A DNA stretch of 6,796 nt from Chloroflexota bacterium (lineage in GTDB: Bacteria; Chloroflexota; Limnocylindria; Limnocylindrales; CSP1-4): the NCBI GenBank assembly GCA_021812735.1, contig JAKAMV010000572.1, positions 1 through 6,796 on the forward strand, given 5' to 3'. The translations under genes and the position numbers were made by a program. Positions 1 through 6,040 of the stretch are shown piece after piece. Under the pieces are notes generated by a model. It saw nothing but the letters and a program-made list of their open reading frames with translations, did no database searches and was not told the DNA's origin. Every line of letters begins with the position of its first letter. The first letter of the stretch is position 1.

Positions 1-6
1 GCCGGG

Positions 7-50
7 GCCGGCGGGCGGGGGCGCCTTTCCCGGGCCCAGCCCCCGCCGGC
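7..50 (-). terminator. GC-rich inverted repeat after the glycosyltransferase operon
   Basis: The arm at 39-50 (GCCCCCGCCGGC) is complementary to 7-22, apart from four extra bases in the left arm. The two can form a strong hairpin about 25 bases beyond the stop codon of the last minus-strand gene. No T-run follows in the minus direction, so this is at best a terminator lacking a clear U-tract; it could also be just GC-rich spacer. Confidence 0.3.
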
Positions 51-72
51 GCGCGAGGGCGGCGGCCGGCCG

Positions 73-1320
73 TCAGCGGATGGGCAGGCCGCGCCAGAGC
101 ACGCCGTAGGCCACGGACAGGACGCTCGCCGCGATCAGCAGCCGCTCCGGGAGCCCTCGCCAACCCCGCGAGCCCATCGCCACGAGCGCGACCAGGAACG
201 GCGTGAAGTCGAGCGAGTAGCGGAAGCCGTACTGGACGTAGCCGCCGCCGTAGTAGAGGAAGACGGGGATCGCCACCAGCGCGGCGCAGCCCCACAGGAG
301 GCGGGCGTTCGCGTCGCGCCAGCCAGCCCAGCCCGCCAGGAGCAGCCCCGGCGAGACGAGCAGCATCGACAGCCCGTGCGGGTCCGGCAGCAGGAACGGC
401 GCCCGCGCCCGCACGGTGAACGGGGTCAGGAGCGCGAGCCGGACGTTCTCGGGCACCTGTGCGAGGGCGAACAGGCCAAGCTCCCGGCGGGCCTCGAGGT
501 CGGGCGTCGCCAGGTGCGAGATGCCGTAGCCGTTCTGCCAGGGCGAGCCGAAGCGCGCCCAGTTGAAGGCCGCGTAGGCGATCCCGGCGACCGCGACCGG
601 GGCCCCGAGCTCCACGGCCAGCCGCACGAGGCTCCCGATCCGGCGCCGCACCTCGGCCCGCGAGACGGCCGGCAGCCGGTCCCGGAGGAGCACCAGGGCC
701 AGCGGCCCGGCCGCGAGCAGGGTCGTCGGCCGGGCGAGGAACGCCAGGCCCAGCAGGGTCCCCATCACGAGCGGGCGCCGGCGCCGCGACCACTCGATCA
801 GGGCCAGCTCGAGGAACAGCGTGGCCTCGGCATGAGCGAGGTAGTAGAAGTTGCCGAGCACCGACACGTACAGCAGCAGCGTCCCGAAGGCGCCGAGCAC
901 CGCGACCCAGTACGCGGCCGCGCCCGTCGCCCCGTAGCGGCGGGCGAGCGGCAGGGCGATCCACGCCGCCGGGATCCCGAACGCCAGCGATGCCAGGTAC
1001 GGCGCCATGCCCTGGAGCGCGGGCAGCGGGACGAACGGCAGGTAGGGGAGCACCTGGAGCAGCCCGACGGCGACGTAGACCCGGCCGGCGAGCGTCACCG
1101 AGTCCACCGATCCCGCGAAGGTCGGCGAGTCGAGGTGGCCGGCGGCCATCCGGTCGGCCAGCGCCATCATGCGGTCGGGAGCGAGGTGGAAGGTCCGCGT
1201 CGCCATCGCCGCCGCCAGGCCGTAGACCACGACCACCGCGGCGTAGAACGCGAGGTCGGCCAGCGGCAGGGACGCGACGGCGCGGCGCCAGGGGGCGGGG
1301 GAACGGGTGGTGGGCCGCAT
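73..1320 (-). CDS. Polytopic membrane glycosyltransferase, GT-C / PMT-ArnT-like
   Basis: Probable integral membrane glycosyltransferase that would use a polyprenyl-phosphate sugar donor on the outer face of the membrane; the acceptor is unknown. About ten hydrophobic segments span the protein. Features shared with PMT/ArnT-like GT-C proteins are a DS-containing first extracytoplasmic loop before GRVYV, an FLARPTTLL segment mid-protein, a WARFGSPWQNGY motif, and a YGFRYSLDFTPFL stretch near the C-terminus. I chose the ATG at 1320 (415 aa) because AGGA lies 8 bases upstream. An ATG at 1329 and a GTG at 1410 are in frame, but the added residues are basic and uninformative, and neither has a good ribosome binding site. 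The gene follows the PIG-V-like gene in the same direction with a spacer of under 100 bases, so an operon is likely. The GT-C superfamily assignment is fairly firm; donor and acceptor are not known. Confidence 0.8.
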   Translation of the reverse strand: MRPTTRSPAPWRRAVASLPLADLAFYAAVVVVYGLAAAMATRTFHLAPDRMMALADRMAAGHLDSPTFAGSVDSVTLAGRVYVAVGLLQVLPYLPFVPLPALQGMAPYLASLAFGIPAAWIALPLARRYGATGAAAYWVAVLGAFGTLLLYVSVLGNFYYLAHAEATLFLELALIEWSRRRRPLVMGTLLGLAFLARPTTLLAAGPLALVLLRDRLPAVSRAEVRRRIGSLVRLAVELGAPVAVAGIAYAAFNWARFGSPWQNGYGISHLATPDLEARRELGLFALAQVPENVRLALLTPFTVRARAPFLLPDPHGLSMLLVSPGLLLAGWAGWRDANARLLWGCAALVAIPVFLYYGGGYVQYGFRYSLDFTPFLVALVAMGSRGWRGLPERLLIAASVLSVAYGVLWRGLPIR

Positions 1321-1414
1321 CGGCGTCATCCTAGCGGGCCGGCGGCGCGACTTGCCGTGCCCGGGGAGGGGCGCGGTGGCGGGCGGCGAACGCTGGCGCC
1401 ACCGGCCCACCGGC

Positions 1415-2551
1415 CTACGGCGGCTGGGCGCCGGGCAGGGCGAAGGCCCAGGACACGAACAGCCACTGCGCCAGGGCGAACGCCACGACGAGCGCGACGG
1501 TGCCCCGCCGTCCGAGCGCCCGCGACAGCCCGGCGTACGCGGGGAACGCGATGACGGCGTACCGGGGCAGCGAGTAGATCACGCCGCCCGGCAGGAGCCC
1601 GATGGCGAGCGCGGCGAGCGCGTACACGCCGAGCTCCCGGTCGCGCCGGAGGGCGAGCAGCGACCCGGCAAGCATGACCGCGGCGAACAGGAGCCGGCCG
1701 TCGTTCCGGATCGACGGGTGGCGGAGCGCGGCGACGTACTGCTCCCACCCGGCGGTCCGGTACCACGACGGGGACGCCCGGAGGAACCCGAGCGGGTCGT
1801 GGACGAGCAGCGCGATGAACAGCCACCAGGCGGCGAACACGGCGCAGCCCGCGAGCACGGCGAGGACGGCCGTCCGCCGCTCGGCCCCGCGCCGCCGCAC
1901 CGCGCCGAGGGCGGCCGAGGCGACGATCGCGGCGCCGTCGATCCGCGCGGCCATCGCGAGGGCGGCCGCCAGCGGCCCGCCGAGGGCGCGGCGGCCGGTC
2001 GCGGACCGGCCCAGGAAGTAGGCGGCGGCGAGCGCCAGGAACAGCGGCTCGCTGTAGGCCATGGAGAAGGCGAACGAGGGCGGCGAGAACGCCAGGAGCG
2101 CCACGGCGCCGCTGGCGACGGCCGTGCCGAACCGGTCGGCGAGGAGCCGCCAGAGCAGGACCGCCGCGATCACGAACAGGAGGTTCGCGAGCAGGACCGG
2201 GACCAGCGGGTCGGGCGACAGGACCGCCGCGACCCGCATGAGCCCGGGCCAGAGGGGGAAGAAGGCGAAGTCGTACCGGCCGACGGTCGTGGCGCTCGTG
2301 AACGACGTCGGGTGGTAGCCGTGGGTGGCGACCTCGAGATACCAGCCGGCGTCCCACCACGTGAACGGCGTCGGGATGGTCGCCCGCGACGACGCGTCGG
2401 CGAGGATGATCAGGACGCTCGAATAGACGCGCGACGCGAGCGCGATCAGGGCCGGCGTCAGGAGCGCGCGCCAGGACGCCGTCGAGAGCACGAGCGCAAG
2501 CCGCCCCGTTCCCGTGGCCCTCCCGTCGTCGCGCCCCTGGCCCAGCCGCAC
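1415..2551 (-). CDS. PIG-V-like mannosyltransferase family membrane protein
   Basis: Integral membrane glycosyltransferase resembling the bacterial branch of the PIG-V (GPI mannosyltransferase 2, Mannosyl_trans2) family. Bacteria do not make GPI, so the probable role is transfer of mannose or another sugar from a polyprenyl-phosphate donor to an envelope lipid or glycan; this role is inference. Visible family signatures are WWDAGWYLEVATHGY at residues 65-79, with D67 the likely catalytic acid of the first loop, then FFPLWP at 97-102, AYSEPLF at 165-171, and a hydrophobic C-terminus ending near QWLFVSWAF. There are about nine or ten membrane segments in 378 aa, close to the usual size for bacterial members. 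The start is GTG at 2551 with GAGGG about 9 bases upstream; a GTG at residue 21 is a weaker alternative. It is the first gene of a two-gene minus-strand operon with the GT-C gene at 73-1320. Confidence 0.85.
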   Translation of the reverse strand: MRLGQGRDDGRATGTGRLALVLSTASWRALLTPALIALASRVYSSVLIILADASSRATIPTPFTWWDAGWYLEVATHGYHPTSFTSATTVGRYDFAFFPLWPGLMRVAAVLSPDPLVPVLLANLLFVIAAVLLWRLLADRFGTAVASGAVALLAFSPPSFAFSMAYSEPLFLALAAAYFLGRSATGRRALGGPLAAALAMAARIDGAAIVASAALGAVRRRGAERRTAVLAVLAGCAVFAAWWLFIALLVHDPLGFLRASPSWYRTAGWEQYVAALRHPSIRNDGRLLFAAVMLAGSLLALRRDRELGVYALAALAIGLLPGGVIYSLPRYAVIAFPAYAGLSRALGRRGTVALVVAFALAQWLFVSWAFALPGAQPP

Positions 2552-2601
2552 CGTCCACCGCCCTCTCGGATCTGCCGCTCGGCGGAGGGTACCGCCCCGG
2601 G

Positions 2602-2675
2602 CGCGGCCGCGGTGGGGCCGGGTCCCGCGGCCGAGGGCGATTAGCTCAGTCGGTTAGAGCGAATGCTTGACATGC
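2602..2675 (+). repeat. Left copy of the tRNA-Val flank/5'-half direct repeat
   Basis: Bases 2602-2626 are identical to 5868-5892. Bases 2627-2675 match 5929-5977 with only two differences (C for T at 2651, A for C at 2662). The two blocks are contiguous here, whereas the right copy has 36 extra bases (5893-5928) between them. The copy ends at 2675, on the 3' side of the anticodon loop, after which similarity stops abruptly. It is in the same orientation as the right copy, 3.3 kb away. It is best read as the displaced, decaying half of a duplicated target, such as an attachment-site remnant. Confidence 0.85.
2635..2675 (+). pseudogene. Truncated tRNA-Val fragment (5' half only)
   Basis: This segment carries the 5' acceptor strand GGGCGAT, the D-arm (GCTC...GAGC) and an anticodon loop with GAC, all matching the complete tRNA-Val at 5937-6013. 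The bases after 2675 neither pair to complete the anticodon stem nor supply a T-arm or a 3' acceptor strand ATCGCCC. The change at 2662 also disturbs the anticodon stem. The bases corresponding to the functional copy's -10 box are missing upstream. It cannot make a functional tRNA. Confidence 0.85.
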
Positions 2676-3007
2676 CGTTGCGCTCCCAGCGGTGTAGCCT
2701 CCCCCATCTGAACGTGACGGCCCGTCGCGAAGGCGCGCCGATTATCGTGGTGTTCGGCCGGGTGCGGGGCGAGGAAGTAGGGCCGAATTCTTCGTCGATT
2801 CCGGCCGCGCGACCTTGTCCGTGTTGCCCCAGGACCCCGCCGTCGGCGCCGAGGTAACTGGGGTGGCGTCCGCTCCGCCGTCGGGCGTGTGGCCGGCCGG
2901 CCGTCCTTGGAACTCCGGCTCGTCGGTCCACGAGATCGCCGGCTGCACACCGGCGGCTAGGTCGCCCCACTGGATGCCGCCCCGGCGGCAGGGCTGGCCG
3001 GGCGCGC
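2676..3007. other. 332-base stretch without a supported gene
   Basis: Lies between the truncated tRNA fragment and the stop codon of the GGDEF/HD-GYP gene. Short open frames exist on both strands, but none has a recognisable domain or a convincing composition; the least weak candidate is listed separately (2742-3011). I see no clear terminator with a U-tract, no tRNA 3' half and no obvious repeat. It may be the outer end of an inserted element. Confidence 0.6.
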
Positions 3008-3011
3008 TCAT
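2742..3011 (-). CDS. Weak candidate small ORF overlapping the GGDEF/HD-GYP stop
   Basis: An 89-codon frame begins with an ATG whose last bases overlap the TGA of the upstream GGDEF/HD-GYP gene (ATGA overlap), with AGG directly before it. That layout can allow translational coupling. The product is polar, rich in Pro, Gly, Thr and Ala, has no membrane segment, and resembles nothing I recognise. In DNA this GC-rich, frames of this length arise by chance, so I list it only because of the overlap. Confidence 0.15.
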   Translation of the reverse strand: MSAPGQPCRRGGIQWGDLAAGVQPAISWTDEPEFQGRPAGHTPDGGADATPVTSAPTAGSWGNTDKVARPESTKNSALLPRPAPGRTPR

Positions 3012-4537
3012 CCTGCCCGACGCCGTGCGGCGTGCACGGCATCGTGCTGCTCCGCTGTCGTCTTGGCCCGTCGGGACGCGCGAGCCCCGGGCTGCTTCTG
3101 CCAGGCCTCGTCAACCGACCGAAGCTGGGGATGGCGGTGCGGCTCCGATGTCGCTGGCACGCCATTCGCAAACTGCTCCGCGAACACCTCGACCAACTCC
3201 GGGTCGAACTGGATCCCCGCCATCCGTCGGAGCTCCTCGATCGCAGCCTCGTGGGAGATCGCGGCGCGGTATGGACGCCCACCGGTCATGGCCTCGTACG
3301 CGTCGCAGATCGACACAATCCGCGCGCCGATCGGGATGTCTCGGCCGGCCAGCCCGTGCGGGTACCCGCGGCCGTCGTACCACTCGTGGTGATGCAGCAC
3401 GATCATCGCGGCGTCGCGCAGCGCTCCGGCCTGCTCCAAGACGACGTGGCCGATCTTCGGGTGCTCGGTGACGACGCGCCACTCAGCGGGGCGCAGGTCG
3501 GCCGGGCTCGCGAGGATCTCGTCGGGGATCGCGAGCTTCCCGAGGTCGTGCAGCAGACTGGCGGTGTGGATCCGGTCCAGTTCGCCCTCGGGCAGGTCGA
3601 TCGCGCGGGCCATCGCGATCGACGCCTCGGCGATGAGCGTCGAGGGCTTCCCGGCCCAATCCGGCCGGCCCTCGAGCGAGGCCAGGAGCGCGTCTTGCGC
3701 CGCGGCCATGGCGGCGCGCCCCACGTCGATCGCGGCGGACCGCGCCTCGGGGCGGATCGGCGACCGGTGGACGGTCGCCTCGTCCTCGGCCTCGCAGAAC
3801 ACGTACACGGAGTCTCGCCCGAGGGCCTTGGCTGAGTAGAGGGCCGCGTCGGCGTCTCGGACGAGAGCGTCTGCGTGCAGCCGGGGGCCGGTGCCGCCGG
3901 CGACGCCTGCGGAGACGGTTACGGTCGACTCCTGCCCGTCGGGCAGGCGGATGGGCGTCCTGGCGACCACCAGGCGGAGCTTCTCGGCGAGCGAGGCTGC
4001 GGCGTCCGCGTCGGTCTCGGGGAGCACCAGGAGGAACTCCTCACCGCCGAACCGGCCGACAACGTCCACTGACCGGATGTTCTCGGCCAGTCGCCTGGCG
4101 ACCTCCCGGAGGGCCTGGTCGCCCGCGGTGTGGCCGAACGTGTCATTCAGGCGCTTGAAGTGGTCGAGGTCGAGCATCACGACGGAGAGCGGCCTGGCGT
4201 ACCGCGCCGCGCGGGCCAGCTCCTCGTCGACCCGACCCAGGACGGCCTGGCGATTCGGAATCGCCGTCAGGGGGTCGACCGTGGCCAGCTGCCAGGTGGC
4301 GCCCACGCGCTCGGCCAGCTGCTCGAATGCGCGACGGAGACGGGGGTCCTCGATCCCCTTCGCGTCTGCGGCGACCAGGTCCGCCTCCCCGGCGGCCGCC
4401 GTTAGCCGCTCGGCGAGTTGCGAGATCCGGCGCATCTGCCGCCGCACGACCAGGGCGGAGAAACCGGCGGTCGCCGCGAGGCCGCCGGCGAGCGCCATCA
4501 GGAGCGCGCTGATTGTCAAGACTGTGTTGCTGTCCAA
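3008..4537 (-). CDS. Membrane-anchored GGDEF / HD-GYP hybrid cyclic di-GMP turnover protein
   Basis: Hybrid signalling enzyme with potential diguanylate cyclase and c-di-GMP phosphodiesterase activity. Residues (from TTG 4537, 509 aa): one membrane helix at 5-31, a charged helical linker at 32-85, then GGDEF from DPLTAIPNR (88) with DLDHFKRLND at 123. The active site GGEEF is at 164-168, and RSVD at 155-158, five residues earlier, is a canonical inhibitory I-site as in PleD. An HD-GYP domain follows: HDLGK at 330-334, H359, HHHE at 382-385, DGRGYP at 388-393, D412. The first histidine usual in HD-GYP proteins appears replaced by proline (about 298). The tail after about 455 is basic and disordered-looking. 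TTG 4537 is preferred because GGGGGAGG lies 9 bases upstream and it places the helix at the N-terminus; an ATG at 4615 would add a polar extension. No sensor domain is visible. It lies inside the segment bounded by the tRNA-Val repeats, so it may be mobile-element cargo. Confidence 0.88.
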   Translation of the reverse strand: MDSNTVLTISALLMALAGGLAATAGFSALVVRRQMRRISQLAERLTAAAGEADLVAADAKGIEDPRLRRAFEQLAERVGATWQLATVDPLTAIPNRQAVLGRVDEELARAARYARPLSVVMLDLDHFKRLNDTFGHTAGDQALREVARRLAENIRSVDVVGRFGGEEFLLVLPETDADAAASLAEKLRLVVARTPIRLPDGQESTVTVSAGVAGGTGPRLHADALVRDADAALYSAKALGRDSVYVFCEAEDEATVHRSPIRPEARSAAIDVGRAAMAAAQDALLASLEGRPDWAGKPSTLIAEASIAMARAIDLPEGELDRIHTASLLHDLGKLAIPDEILASPADLRPAEWRVVTEHPKIGHVVLEQAGALRDAAMIVLHHHEWYDGRGYPHGLAGRDIPIGARIVSICDAYEAMTGGRPYRAAISHEAAIEELRRMAGIQFDPELVEVFAEQFANGVPATSEPHRHPQLRSVDEAWQKQPGARASRRAKTTAEQHDAVHAARRRAG

Positions 4538-4546
4538 CGCCCCGAA

Positions 4547-4554
4547 CCTCCCCC
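4547..4554 (-). promoter_or_regulatory. Ribosome binding site fixing the TTG start of the GGDEF/HD-GYP gene
   Basis: The minus strand reads GGGGGAGG, followed by 9 bases and then TTG. This is the strongest Shine-Dalgarno match near any candidate start of this gene. It supports the TTG at 4537 over the upstream ATG, whose nearest AGGA is about 15 bases away. Confidence 0.6.
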
Positions 4555-5000
4555 GGCGTGCAGGACATCTCCCCGCATGGGCCGTGCGTTGAGCGTAAGC
4601 ACCGCGCGTGCGCATTCCATGGCCGGATAGTCCTACGCCCCGCCGTACGCTCCCAGAGGCAGAAGCTGCCCGGATGGCACCCAACGGCGACGGCGAGCCG
4701 CGCGACCGCCTCGGTTTCGGTCGCGCCCGTCGCGTCGGTCGACGACCTCAACTTCCCCCTTGCGCGGATGCTCGCGCCAGAGGCCACGGCGGTGCGCGCG
4801 CCGTCAGCGGGTCTCGCGCCGGCCTTCCGGACGTTCAGCCGCGAAGGCTCGCCAGCGCCTCGTGCGGGGCATCGGCCGCGGCCTCTCGATCGCCCACGGC
4901 GGAGCTGATGAGGCCCCGCCGATGTGGGGGGGACACCGTCGGGGCCGGCGGCAAGGCTACTGCGGCCGGGCCAATAGGGAGGCTGCGAGAGTGCGTGGCC

Positions 5001-5016
5001 ACTCGCACGAGCGAGT
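5001..5016. repeat. Small perfect inverted repeat
   Basis: ACTCGC / ACGA / GCGAGT forms a six-pair hairpin with a four-base loop, about 55 bases beyond the stop of the recombinase chimera. No T-run follows on either strand, so it is not a convincing intrinsic terminator. It could be a protein-binding site or chance. Confidence 0.3.
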
Positions 5017-5070
5017 CTCCATTCAGACCGCGCCGAAAGGAGGCAGGGGGCCCGTCGCCCCGCCGGCTGG

Positions 5071-5835
5071 TCACCGCCGGCCGTCCTGGGCCAGCCGGTC
5101 GGCGGGGGAGAGCGACCTTGCGACCTTGCGCGCCCGCTCGGCGCGCATGCTCTTGGCGTACCGGGCCACCATCTCGCGGGAGCGCCAGCCGGCCACCTCC
5201 ATCAGGTCGGTCTCCTGCATGCCCGCCGAGAGCATGCTCTGGGCGTAGGCGTGGCGGAAGAGGTGCGGGTGCACGCCAGCGAGGCCGGCGGCCTCGCAGC
5301 GGTCCCGCACGAGCTTCGCGAGGCCCGTCTCGCGGAGGCGCCTCTTGCGCCCGAGCCACAGCCACGGCTCGCCGGAGTCGGCCCTCCTCGCCCGCGCGCG
5401 CACGTACCGGTCCAGGGCGCGGACAGTGGTGTCGCCGATCGCCACGCGACGCCTGCCGGTCTTGCCGTCCACGTCCACGAGCCCCTCGTCCAGGTCCACG
5501 TGCGTGACGCGGGCGCCCGCCGCCGCGCAGGCCAGGGAGGCGCCGCCGGTGTAGGCGAAGAGCGAGAGCACCACGGGCGCGCGCCCGAGGGCCGCGGCGG
5601 CCTGCCGCACGGCTCCGTCGAGCCAGCCCCACGTCGCGGCGTGCTCCGGGAAGACGCCGACCTGGCCGCCCACGGCCGCCCGGCACTCGAGCGTGAGCGG
5701 CCCGATGCGCACGGGCCACGGGTCGGCCGCCGCGCCGCGCACCCAGGCGCCCTTCGCCCAGCGCAGCGAGGGCTTCGCCCACTCGCCGTCGGGGGCGCGT
5801 CGCGACCCGTTGGCACCGGGCGCGGGCCGGTCCAC
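5071..5835 (-). CDS. Chimeric frame: methyltransferase N-half fused to tyrosine recombinase C-half
   Basis: Residues 1-114 resemble the front of a class I SAM-dependent methyltransferase of the RlmI-like (COG1092) group: DRPAPGA at 2-8, GPLTLE at 45-50, GGQVGVFPEHAATWGW at 56-71, and the SAM-binding strand-loop LSLFAYTGGASLA at 90-102 followed by AAAGARVTHVD. Residues 115-254 are the catalytic end of a tyrosine recombinase: DLDEG, K125 in the beta-hairpin (GKTGRRRVAI), H191-x-x-R194, W217 in GWRS, and the nucleophile Y226 in ARYAKS. The join is at VTHVD/DLDEG, near 5487-5503. The methyltransferase lacks all motifs after motif I, and the recombinase lacks its DNA-binding N-terminus and first catalytic arginine, so neither activity is expected. 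The only start is a GTG without a Shine-Dalgarno, and the family-like motif GRRLER lies upstream of it in frame. It is most likely a fused gene remnant; an assembly chimera is possible. Confidence 0.75.
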   Translation of the reverse strand: MDRPAPGANGSRRAPDGEWAKPSLRWAKGAWVRGAAADPWPVRIGPLTLECRAAVGGQVGVFPEHAATWGWLDGAVRQAAAALGRAPVVLSLFAYTGGASLACAAAGARVTHVDLDEGLVDVDGKTGRRRVAIGDTTVRALDRYVRARARRADSGEPWLWLGRKRRLRETGLAKLVRDRCEAAGLAGVHPHLFRHAYAQSMLSAGMQETDLMEVAGWRSREMVARYAKSMRAERARKVARSLSPADRLAQDGRR

Positions 5836-5867
5836 GAAAACGTCGGCGATGCGCTCGAGCCGCCGGC

Positions 5868-5977
5868 CGCGGCCGCGGTGGGGCCGGGTCCCACGGTCCC
5901 GACGCGGCGTTGGTTCGTGCTATCCTCCGCGGCCGAGGGCGATTAGCTCAGTTGGTTAGAGCGCATGCTTGACATGC
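5868..5977 (+). repeat. Right copy of the tRNA-Val flank/5'-half direct repeat
   Basis: Full-length partner of 2602-2675. It includes 36 bases (5893-5928) absent from the left copy, and those bases hold the tRNA's extended -10 box. Its left edge at 5868 coincides with the point where methyltransferase-like coding (GRRLER, 5851-5868 on minus) fades out. That makes 5867/5868 a plausible junction between inserted DNA and tRNA flank. The right edge at 5977 is just past the anticodon loop, inside the tRNA. Confidence 0.8.
5918..5926 (+). promoter_or_regulatory. Extended -10 promoter element of tRNA-Val
   Basis: TGCTATCCT fits an extended -10 (TGn followed by TATcCT) and ends 10 bases before the first base of the tRNA, so transcription would begin within a few bases of the mature 5' end. 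The -35 region about 17 bases upstream (around 5898-5903, CCCGAC) is poor, which is compatible with an extended -10 promoter. This element is missing from the left repeat copy. Confidence 0.6.
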
Positions 5978-6013
5978 ATGAGGTCACTGGTTCGAGTCCA
6001 GTATCGCCCACCA
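5937..6013 (+). tRNA. tRNA-Val (anticodon GAC), CCA encoded
   Basis: Complete 77-base cloverleaf. The acceptor is GGGCGAT (5937-5943) with ATCGCCC (6003-6009), the D-arm is GCTC/GAGC, the anticodon stem is CATGC/GCATG around loop TTGACAT with anticodon GAC, and the T-arm is ACTGG/CCAGT around TTCGAGT. The discriminator is A at 6010 and CCA is encoded at 6011-6013. It decodes GUC and GUU valine codons. The anticodon arm is a perfect 5-bp inverted repeat around a 7-base centre, the kind of site tyrosine recombinases often use. The 5' half is duplicated at 2635-2675. Confidence 0.97.
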
Positions 6014-6014
6014 C

Positions 6015-6037
6015 CTCGGCCCGTCCGCGGGCCCGAG
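6015..6037 (+). terminator. Hairpin directly after tRNA-Val
   Basis: CTCGGCCCG, loop TCCG, then CGGGCCCGAG pair over nine base pairs with one bulged G. It begins one base after the CCA end of the tRNA. No U-tract follows. It could end or trim the tRNA transcript, or separate it from the T-box leader that follows. Confidence 0.4.
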
Positions 6038-6040
6038 CGC

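Larger units (their letters stand above)
4538..5070. other. 533-base stretch without a supported gene
   Basis: Leader side of the GGDEF/HD-GYP gene and trailing side of the recombinase chimera. It contains the strong ribosome binding site at 4547-4554 (GGGGGAGG on minus) and a small perfect hairpin at 5001-5016. Open frames here have no recognisable domain. In particular, I do not find the missing C-terminal half of the methyltransferase (no DPPSYG-type motif) in any frame. No convincing -35/-10 pair stands out. Confidence 0.55.

Noticed and set aside
1326..2558. A 410-codon minus-strand frame covering the PIG-V-like gene in another frame
   Set aside because: Arg/Ala/Pro-rich and featureless; the overlapping frame carries clear family motifs and membrane helices.
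376..2644. Long plus-strand open frames opposite the two glycosyltransferases
   Set aside because: Their products are Arg/Pro/Gly-rich with no hydrophobic pattern or domain. They mirror the minus-strand membrane genes, as expected in very GC-rich DNA.
2635..2740. A second functional tRNA at the left repeat
   Set aside because: No T-arm or 3' acceptor strand follows, the anticodon stem cannot close, and the promoter segment is missing.
5036..5043. Strong plus-strand Shine-Dalgarno AAAGGAGG
   Set aside because: No ATG, GTG or TTG lies at a usable distance downstream, and no plus-strand frame there resembles a protein.
4838..5070. Missing methyltransferase C-terminal half downstream of the chimera
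   Set aside because: No DPPSYG-like or other methyltransferase motif appears in any frame of this stretch.
2635..6013. tRNA-Val interrupted by an intron or split gene
   Set aside because: The right copy is a complete tRNA in one piece. A 3' half is not left unpaired, so splicing is not needed.
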